From assembly GCF_036850765.1 (NCBI RefSeq), contig NC_089492.1, positions 68,076,982-68,140,981 on the forward strand: DNA of 64,000 nt, given 5' to 3'. Below are positions 56,738-64,000 of the stretch, piece by piece (the stretch's first letter is position 1; each line of letters begins with the position of its first letter). The notes below the pieces were generated by a model. It saw only the letters and a list, made by a program, of their open reading frames with translations, was not told where the DNA came from and ran no database searches. Both the position numbers and the translations under genes were made by a program. Origin of the DNA: Saccopteryx bilineata. Lineage: Eukaryota > Chordata > Mammalia > Chiroptera > Emballonuridae.

Positions 56738-56984
56738 CAGCAATTTTCAGCCCTTTTCATCTCGCAGCACACATTAATTACTAAAATTCTGTAGCACACC
56801 AAAAAATATTTCTTTTGCAGATTCTGACAAAGCAAATAGGTATTATTTTGATTCATTCACACGAAATGGCTGCTGTCATTTTTTAATTTCACAATCGAAG
56901 GGAAAAGAGGTCAGTGCCCCTGACTAAACTGTTAGGTATTGAATGTTTTAAAAATTCTTGCAGCACATCAGTTGAAAATCGCTG
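56738..56984. mobile_element. Non-autonomous hAT MITE (third family)
   Basis: The left end CAGCAATTTTCAGCCCTTTT and the right end, read inverted, CAGCGATTTTCAACTGATGT match well. The 8-bp flanks ctctagag (56730-56737) and ctctaaaa (56985-56992) agree at six of eight. A right-end fragment of the same family is at 6577-6638. Confidence 0.9.
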
Positions 56985-56992
56985 CTCTAAAA

Positions 56993-57350
56993 CACTGATA
57001 ATTATAAAACAGTTTATAATGTTTCCTCACAGACTCTCTCATAGAGTGTCCATGACCCTTTGCATTTCTGGAACATTTACGGATACTGGGGCACAAGGTC
57101 ACATTTGTTCAAGTGATGGAGGTAGACCACAATCCCGGTGGTATGGCTCTTAAGTCCTACTACAAAATGACTTCATAGAATTAAAAAACAAATTTAAAAA
57201 ACCCTGCATTCAAGGAACTCAAAGTTTGCTGCTCCATACTACAAACAACTTCCAATGTTCCAGAAATTGTTAGTAGAGTCTCTAGAATTTTATAACCTGT
57301 TTACCCTTCAGTGACATCATCTCATAAGACTAGAAAATAAAAATGAATGA
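56993..57350. other. AT-rich unique DNA
   Basis: No gene or repeat is recognised. Confidence 0.3.
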
Positions 57351-57371
57351 CAAGGTCTTGAAAGATTTTTA

Positions 57372-57705
57372 ATTTTTTTATTTATTTTTTTTTACAGAGA
57401 CAGAGAGTGAGTCAGAGAGAGGGATAGACAGGGACAGACAGACAGGAACGGAGAAAGATAAGAAGCATCAATCATTAGTTTTTCACCTTAGTTGTTCATT
57501 GATTGCTTTCTCATATGTGCCTTAACCGCGGGCCTTCAGCAGACCAAGTAGCCCCTTGTTGGAACCAGCGACCTTGGGTTCAAGCTGGTGGGCTTTAGCT
57601 CAAACCAGATGAGCCCGTGCTCAAGCTGGCGATCTCGGGGTCTCGAACCTGGGTCCTCTGCAACCCAGTCCGACGCTCTTTCCACTGTGCCACCTCCTGG
57701 TCAGG
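57372..57705 (-). repeat. tRNA-derived SINE (GACCAGG type), reverse, full length
   Basis: Read on the minus strand it starts GCCTGACCAGGAGGTGGCAC. Flanks caaggtcttgaaagattttt (57351-57370) and caaggtcttaaaagatttta (57706-57725) form a long duplication with few mismatches. Confidence 0.93.
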
Positions 57706-57725
57706 CAAGGTCTTAAAAGATTTTA

Positions 57726-58424
57726 TTTTCATTTTATCCTTAAAAATAAAATGCCTTTCCTATAAACAAGCCTGTGGCTGGTGGTACATAAAATGTCATT
57801 AGTTACTTCAGTGAGGGGTTTTATCTTTCTACTACTGAGAAATATCTTAACATAGAAAAGTGAGCTAAAATACTTTTCCAAATCTCAAAGACCGTGGAAT
57901 TTCCATTTTGATAAGCAAGGTAAACAATTTATGCATTCTGAAAATTGGACTGCAGACCTGGAATTTGAAAAAAGTCTATCTTCAGGCTCTGAACACATGA
58001 GAAGCAGCATCTTTTGAACGAAAAGGTATCTTATCCATAAAATTATCTGCTGAAGCAGCACCATTGTGGTGTATTCAAAGGGGACGATGTTAATTATTAC
58101 TCATCATGAGTGGCTTTCAGGTTTAACTACCTAGAAATGTTTCTGATAAAACAAACAGTCCAAAATTATATGTCGTTATTATTATAATAAAGAGTTCTAC
58201 ACAGTTCTACATAGTAAACACATGAACAGGAAAGAAAAATAATAGAAAGGGGCCATATTTTTCTCTATTTGTAAATAAAAGGTTATTCTAGAATTTAAAT
58301 AAAAATTTTATAAGGCTTAACTAATACCCTGCAATCCTTCTTAGTGATAAACAAATCCTTTACCAAAGACTTCTTTAACATCATCTCATTCATTCTGGCT
58401 TCATTAATAATAAAACTGATTTGA
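57726..58424. other. AT-rich unique DNA
   Basis: No gene or repeat is recognised. Confidence 0.35.
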
Positions 58425-58530
58425 TCCTCACCACTCTGTGAGGCACACAAATATTATTATCCCCATTCAACAAAAATGTAAATTGGGACTCAGAAACATT
58501 AAATCACTTGCTCAAATCAACAGGTCCCTC
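58425..58530 (-). repeat. MIR SINE remnant, antisense
   Basis: 'attattatccccattcaac' and 'gactcagaaacattaaatca' match the MIR core in the orientation usually printed as antisense. Confidence 0.6.
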
Positions 58531-58576
58531 CAGAGGCAATATATACTTAATCATTATTAAACTTATTTTAATAAGT

Positions 58577-58940
58577 TTTTTTTTTTTCTGAAGCTGGAAA
58601 CGGGGAGAGACAGTCAGACAGACTCCCGCATGCGCCCGACCGGGATCCACCCGGCACACCCACCAGGGGGCGATGCTCTGCCCCTCCGGGGCATCGCTCT
58701 ATTGCGACCAGAGCCACTCTAGCGCCTGGGGCAGAGGCCAAGGAGCCATCCCCAGCGCCCGGGCCATCTTTGCTCCAATGGAGCCTTGGCTGCGGGAGGG
58801 GAAGACAGAGACAGAGAGGAAGGAGGGGGTGGGGGTGGAGAAACAAATGGACGCTTCTCCTACGTGCCCTGGCCGGGAATCGAACCGGGGTCCCCCGCAC
58901 ACCAGGCCGACACTCTACCACTGAGCCAACTGACCAGGGC
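58577..58940 (-). repeat. Long tRNA-derived SINE (GGCCAG type), reverse, young
   Basis: Read on the minus strand it starts GGCCCTGGTCAGTTGGCTCA. The body is intact and the tail is poly(A). Flanks aaacttattttaa and aaacttatatttaa form the duplication. It has an intact CTCF-like motif. Confidence 0.93.
58660..58671 (+). promoter_or_regulatory. CTCF-like core motif inside a SINE
   Basis: The plus strand reads CCACCAGGGGGC followed by GATGC. It matches the CTCF core at all positions. Occupancy is untested. Confidence 0.5.
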
Positions 58941-58974
58941 CTAAACTTATATTTAAATCATACAAATTTTCCCT

Positions 58975-59036
58975 GGTTAAAAAAAAAGTCTTAAAAAAAA
59001 AAGTCTTAAAAAAAAAAAAAAAAAAAAAAAGTCTAT
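58975..59036 (+). repeat. Triplicated A-rich unit
   Basis: The unit A(n)GTCTTAAAA occurs twice, followed by a long A run and a third GTCTATAAAA. It looks like slippage or template switching at a poly(A). Confidence 0.7.
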
Positions 59037-59199
59037 AAAATTTTATCAGAAAGTGCTTCTAAATGTCTAACTAAATTCCTTAGCTATAGTCTGAGAACGG
59101 TTGCTCATTATATCCCTTAGTGAATCACTTCATGTATCTCAGAAATTAAAAAACCCTCCTTCCTCTCTTCTCTTATTTGAAAGGACAGTAGTAGTAACA

Positions 59200-59790
59200 C
59201 TTCAAGTTTCTACAACTTAGCCTGAGACAGATGATAGTGCCCAAGGACGACCAACCACAACCTCCCAGCCCACATGCTCATGTTCTAATTCCACTTTTAA
59301 CATTCCTCCCAAAGAGAGCTGGGATCTTGTTCCCAAAGCTATATTCCAAATCTAGAAATGTGGACGCTGTGATTAAGGCATAAGTGATACCATGTGGCTT
59401 CTGAGGTTAACTCATCAAAGGAGATACCATTTCCATGGAATTCTCACTCTTTGAACCCCAGACGTTACGCTGTGAGGAAGCCCAAGCAGGTACACAGAGA
59501 GCATGTGTCCGTATTCTAGCCTACAACTCAGCTGAGGTCCCAGCCAAAAGCCCACATCAAATGCCAGGTATGTAAGTGAGCAAGCCTTCAGCTGATTCCA
59601 GGCCTGAGCTGTGGACTCAGCCTTGGCTTTCAGTCTTCCTAGTTGAGATGCCAGACATCGGGGAGCAGGATAAGTAAGCTGTGCCCATCATGACAAACAC
59701 TTTCCAATCCCAACCCACAGCACTTCTGAGCATAATGCCACCAAGTTTTGGGTGGTATATTATACAACAGCAAACAGAACTCCCTAATCC
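59200..59790 (+). repeat. MLT1-like MaLR LTR remnant
   Basis: Several phrases match the MLT1 LTR: 'catgtggcttctgaggttaa', 'acgctgtgaggaagcccaag', 'tatgtaagtgagcaagcctt', 'acccacagcacttctgagca' and 'gccaccaagttttgggtggt'. MLT1 is an old non-autonomous LTR family of placental mammals. The 5' end is vague. Confidence 0.75.
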
Positions 59791-60019
59791 AGAGCACAGG
59801 CAAGAAATGAAAAGGAGAAAAAAAATAAGGCTTCTTTCTGAACATTCAAAACAAATATTCCAAATTCTCTGCCATACAGAACACTACTAGCTTTACTGAT
59901 AAGTAAAGTTTCTCATGTAGATCTTATTAAAAGTACAAGTAAAATAAGAGAAAACAGGAACATGCTATCTGCATCCTATGCACTTGTATCTAAAGTGTAT
60001 CGTCTCTGACAAAATCTCA

Positions 60020-60290
60020 ATCAGCTTTTGAGGCTCAAGTCAAATAATATAGCATCTATGAAGCCTTTCCTCAGCTCATAAAGTGTTTGCTTCTATAAAA
60101 TCTCTGTCTGGCCCTCTGAATATAATTTTATATCTAATGCATATGTTGTACTACAATCATGTGTCCACATGTCTCTTTCCATCCCTAAACTGTGAGGTCT
60201 TCATGGATAGGGGGCACTTCTTTTCATCTTTGTACTCCCAATGTCTGATAGATAAGAAGCACTCATTAAATTTTTGCTGAACAGGCAATC
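60020..60290 (+). repeat. L2 LINE 3' end
   Basis: 'atgaagcctttcctcagctc', 'taaactgtgaggtcttcatg', 'ttcatctttgtactcccaat' and 'gaagcactcattaaattttt' match the L2 3' end. Confidence 0.75.
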
Positions 60291-60550
60291 AACAAACCTG
60301 GTTATCTGATTTCCAAACCCACTGCAGATAAAGTGCAGAAACTCAGAAGGAGAAAAGAGACTCTTAAGAATTAAAAAAAAAAATTGTTTTAGCAAATGCA
60401 CATGTAAACAAAAAGTAACACTCAGTGAACAGAGACAGAAAAGGGAAAGTCCAGTAGTTAGCTAGAATTTCCTGGTGAGGGGCCTATAATCTACAGTGAA
60501 TTAGTGTAGAGACAAATAGATCAATACTTTAAAAGACCTCGTGGACTTCA
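60291..60550. other. Unique DNA
   Basis: No gene or repeat is recognised. Confidence 0.3.
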
Positions 60551-61076
60551 GCCCTGGCCAGTTGGCTCAGTGATAGAGTGTCAGCCCAGCATGTGGATGT
60601 CCCGGGTTTGACTGCTGGTCAGGGCACACAGGAGAAGCGCCCAACTGCTTCTCCACCCTCACCCTTCCCCTTCTCTCTCTCTTCTCCTCCTGCAGTCATG
60701 GCTCAACTGATTCAAGTGCCCGAAGATGGCCCCATGGGGCCTCTGCTTCAGGTGCTAAAAAAGCTCAGTTGCCATCATGGCCCCAGACAGGGGTTGCCAG
60801 GTGGATCCCAGTCAAGGTGCATGTGGAAGTCTGTCTATCTCCCCTTCGCTCACTTGGAAAAGAAGAAGAAGCCTGACCTGTGGTGGCGCAGTGGGATAAA
60901 GCGTCGACCTGGAACACTGAGGTTGCCGGTTCGAAACCTTGGGCTTGCCCAGTCAAGGCACATATGGGAGTTGATGCTTCCTGCTCCTCCCTCCCCTTCT
61001 CTCTCTCTCTCTCTCCTCTCTCTCTAAAAATTAATAAATAAAATATAAAAAAAAAAAAAAGAAAAGAAGAAGAAAA
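60551..61076 (+). repeat. tRNA-derived SINE (GGCCAG type), older, with a SINE in its tail
   Basis: GCCCTGGCCAGTTGGCTCAG starts it and the older 3' end 'cttcgctcacttggaaaag' follows. Its A/G-rich tail is split at 60871. Flanks 'tggacttca' and 'tgaacttca' suggest the outer duplication. Confidence 0.85.
60871..61060 (+). repeat. tRNA-derived SINE (GACCTG type), nested
   Basis: GCCTGACCTGTGGTGGCGCA starts it, with B box GGTTCGAAACC and 'cacatatgggagttgatgct'. The duplication aaaagaagaagaa is found before (60858-60870) and after it (61061-61073). Confidence 0.92.
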
Positions 61077-61690
61077 AACCCATGAACTTCAGTTAAGTTT
61101 AGAATATTTGAAAACAGTTTAGAAAATAGGGAAATACTACGCATTTTGAAGTATTCTCCTAAATGACTAATTTTAAAACTTGAGGTGTTCAAAGAAAACA
61201 AAAACCAGAATCAGAAAACTTAAGATACATGAGACCTCATTTTCCAAGGGTTTTGTATAGTGAATGTTTCATGTTATCGCTTTCTTTATATTATTTTTGT
61301 TGCCCCCCCTTAAACTTAATGTTCCTGTTTTAAGTTACATTTCAGAAATTTGAAGTACTTTCCTCCCACCTGACCCAAACTGTTAGCATATCTGTTTGGG
61401 ATGTAACACAGAACCACTTAGAAATGCAACCACCATGCTTTTGTCCAACTCTTTCCAATGCCAGTACTTTTTTAGAAGTCCAATATATATAAAATGGCAA
61501 GAACAAAAAGATATCATCTAGTATGCCCATAAGACACTTCCACAAAGTTTTGCAAAAAATCAAAACCAGAAAGTGAGATTAATTTTATTTTAAATTTGCA
61601 TCGCCTTAAAATCACCTAACTTTGTTAAATTAAAAGTCCTACTTTTCTTTCCATTCTCAATGCTTAACTATTTTCTAAGTATATGACTTC
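61077..61690. other. AT-rich unique DNA
   Basis: No gene or repeat is recognised. Confidence 0.35.
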
Positions 61691-61702
61691 CCAGTTTAAA
61701 TT

Positions 61703-62035
61703 TCTTCTTTTTCTTGTGGGAGAGACAGAGAGAGTCAGAGAGAGGGACAGACAGAGACAGACAGGAAGGGAGAGAGATGAGAAACATCAATTCTTCGTTG
61801 CGGTTCCTTAGTTGTTCACTGATTGATTTCTCATGTGCCTTGATGGGGAGTTTGGGGGGGTGATACAGCAGACCGAGTGACCCCTTACTCAAGTCAGTGA
61901 CCTTGGACTCAAGCTGGTGAGCTTTGCTCAAACCAGATGAGCTCGCGCTCAAGCTGGTGACCTTGGGGTCTCGAACCTGGATCCTCCACATCCCAGTCCA
62001 ACGCTCTTTCCACTGCACCACTACCTGGTCAGGCT
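61703..62035 (-). repeat. tRNA-derived SINE (GACCAGG type), reverse, full length
   Basis: Read on the minus strand it starts GCCTGACCAGGTAGTGGTGC. The duplication cagtttaaat lies at 61692-61701 and 62037-62046. Its head faces the head of the next SINE. Confidence 0.92.
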
Positions 62036-62065
62036 CAGTTTAAATATTAAAAATAATATTTGCAC

Positions 62066-62220
62066 AGCCTGACCTGTGGTGGCACAGTGGATAAAATGTC
62101 AACCTAGAACGCTGAGGTTGTCAGTTCAAAACCGTGGGCTTGCCTAGTCAAGGCACATATGGGAGTTGATGCTTCCAGCTCCTCCCCTTTTCTTTCTTTT
62201 CTTTCTTTCTTTCTTTCTTT

Positions 62221-62274
<54 letters not shown>

Positions 62275-62320
62275 CTAAAAAAGTAAAAAAAAATCTTTTT
62301 TAAAAATAATTTTAAAAAAT
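62066..62320 (+). repeat. tRNA-derived SINE (GACCTG type) with expanded pyrimidine tract
   Basis: GCCTGACCTGTGGTGGCACA starts it. The CT-rich section expanded into (CTTT)n and (CT)n at 62187-62275. Flanks aatatttgcaca and cagtatttgcaa form the duplication. Confidence 0.92.
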
Positions 62321-62334
62321 AACAGTATTTGCAA

Positions 62335-63404
62335 GTTGTTGTTTTTTTTATAGGGGATATCTATGTACCTGTCCCATCCAGAACGGTTCAGAGCACAATT
62401 CTCAACCATTAACAATGTTCCATCTCTAAGATATTACTTTGAGTAAGAGAAGATAATCTCAGTTTTTGTTTTGTTTCCTGAGGCCTAAAAGTTTCCAGCT
62501 GAGAGATATTCCGGGGCAATTCAAATTCTTTATTAGTTCTTGCTTTCTTTGCATGCTAATGTTTCTCCCACCCACAGCTCTTTCACTGAGGTATCTAAAT
62601 CTATGTTAGGAATCTAATTACTACTTTTCCACTGGATGAGGTAGGTGAGACTAACCTCTCTGGCATGTACTACACACCTGTGAATAATGTTTACCTTTAC
62701 AACCCCATTTCTCAAAGTGAGAATGAACTCCACTGTGATTCATGAGGGAAGAGGGGGCTCTATTAAACTTTAAAAGGTCCTAAAATAAGAAAGAAAGGGT
62801 TTAAAAGAAACTACAGAAAATGGAAATCATTTAGGGGTAAGAAAATCAAAAGACAGAACAAGTGAAGACACAGCAAAGAAAAAGAAATCTTCAAATTTAA
62901 AGTTAGGGTGGAATGAATTATTCAAGAAACTCAGTTGCCACACTCTGAAAAGACCCAGGAAATTTTTTCTCTATGTTATTCAAAAGAAAAGCTTGAATAA
63001 GAGCTTTCTATTTAGCCATGCAAGCTACAAAATTAATGTCTCAATCTCAGCCCTCCTCCTGTGCCTAAAACAGAAATCTACTATTTTATAGGAGGAAAAA
63101 ACTACATTCTTTGGCAGCAAAGGTTTTCATAGGTAGGTTTTACCTCTGTATTCACGTCCTTCACAGCATAAGGTTTATCTCCTTATGCTGTATTTGTAGC
63201 ACGTCTCCCTTGGTCCAGTCCTAAAGAGACTTTAGAAGGAGCATGCCATGAAAATGTCCTAAGATGACACTATCTGAAGCAATAAATACTCAGAGGGTAT
63301 GCTTTTCTACAGCCCTGACCAAATCCATTAGTATATTTAACAATTTAATTTCCTAACACTTCAGAACAAACTGCAGTCTGAACATTGAACAGATTGCTTG
63401 CATA
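62335..63404. other. Unique DNA
   Basis: No gene or repeat is recognised over about 1.1 kb. Confidence 0.35.
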
Positions 63405-63515
63405 ATAATGTGAATGCAGCTGACACTATTGAACTGCATACTTAAAAACAAAACCAGTTAAGACTAAATTTTATATGAATTTGACCACAATTAAAATTTT
63501 TTTAAATTAAAAACA
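63405..63515 (+). repeat. L1 extreme 3' end
   Basis: 'tgacactattgaactgcata' and 'gaatttgaccacaattaaaa' match the end of older mammalian L1 elements. Confidence 0.65.
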
Positions 63516-64000
63516 AGACATTTTTTAAAAGTCAATGTCTGAAAACACCAAAACCAAAAAAAAACTCAGGGGAACTGTTTCATATTAAAAGACACTACGG
63601 AAGCAAATGCAATGACTGAACTTGATTAGATCCTGGTTAGAAAACCAAAAATATAAGAGACATTTTGGGGACAACTGAAAAAATTAAAATAGAGGGTTGC
63701 TATTTGATGATATTAGTTGTGTTGGGTTTAAGAGTGGTACTGTGTGTCCTTATGTGAGAAAACGGCTTAGTTTTAAAGCAATGTACTTTATGGATAAAGA
63801 GGCATTTGTAACTTACTTTCAACTAGTTCATCCAATACACATATACACACACACTCACAGAAACACTGAGACAAAAGCACGTATTTACAGCACTGAAATG
63901 TTGCCCTTTAACCACATTACTGAAGCATCACGGGAGCTAAGAGAAAAAGGTATGGCACTGCGTATCACAAAGCACCACCCTGCTTTTCCACCTGACTGTA
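63516..64000. other. AT-rich unique DNA
   Basis: A short CA run lies at about 63839-63858. No gene is seen up to the window edge. Confidence 0.35.

Overview
The window is mammalian, AT-rich, non-coding DNA, and it is almost certainly from a bat (Chiroptera). Three kinds of evidence point there. First, there are more than 30 tRNA-derived SINE copies of at least three related types, with tRNA A/B boxes, CT-rich bodies and A-rich tails. They open with heads such as CCCTGGCCRGTTGGCTCAG, CCTGACCAGGCGGTGGCGC and CCTGACCTGTGGTGGCGC. Second, there are several hAT and Tc1/mariner/Tigger-like DNA transposons with intact target-site duplications (TSDs), and recent DNA-transposon activity is unusual in mammals but known in bats. 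Third, the background is ordinary placental repeats (L1, L2, MIR, MLT1). The SINE types are not the Rhinolophus Rhin-1 type as I remember it. A yangochiropteran such as an emballonurid is my best guess, at low confidence.

No complete protein-coding gene, rRNA, functional tRNA or CRISPR is supported. Most open frames over 60 codons lie in SINE bodies, L1 remnants or hAT remnants. The window is therefore intergenic or intronic. If it is intronic, the best exon-like islands are all on the minus strand: 8216-8268, 27655-27767, 33596-33808, 44905-45069 and about 46012-46202. Each is weak alone, and I could not assign any to a gene.

Layout: 1-2.2 kb holds an L2 broken by a SINE, a hAT MITE with perfect TSDs, and an antisense L1 3' end. 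From 3 to 15 kb, SINEs are scattered in unique sequence with MIR and decayed L1. From 15.9 to 22.1 kb, two deletion-derived hAT transposons (about 1.14 and 1.22 kb) lie in opposite orientation; both keep a piece of transposase C-terminus, and the second has a stack of nested SINEs at its left end. From 22.5 to 25.5 kb and from 28.2 to 29.9 kb there are L1 ORF2/3' remnants carrying later insertions. From 38.9 to 41 kb an antisense L1 is split by an LTR-like insert. From 43 to 43.8 kb a mariner-like element is split by a SINE. From 47.9 to 50.7 kb there is an LTR-like block, an L1 split by a Tigger-like MITE, a SINE and a second copy of the hAT MITE seen at 1.1 kb. From 52.5 to 64 kb there is an L1 with a TA-targeted MITE, an LTR-like block, an MLT1, an L2 and many SINEs.

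The most interesting signals are these. The long SINE body carries a sequence matching the CTCF core motif, doubled in one copy. SINEs repeatedly inserted into or beside the same A-rich targets. The hAT pair is inverted. The exon-like islands on the minus strand need a comparison with other bats.
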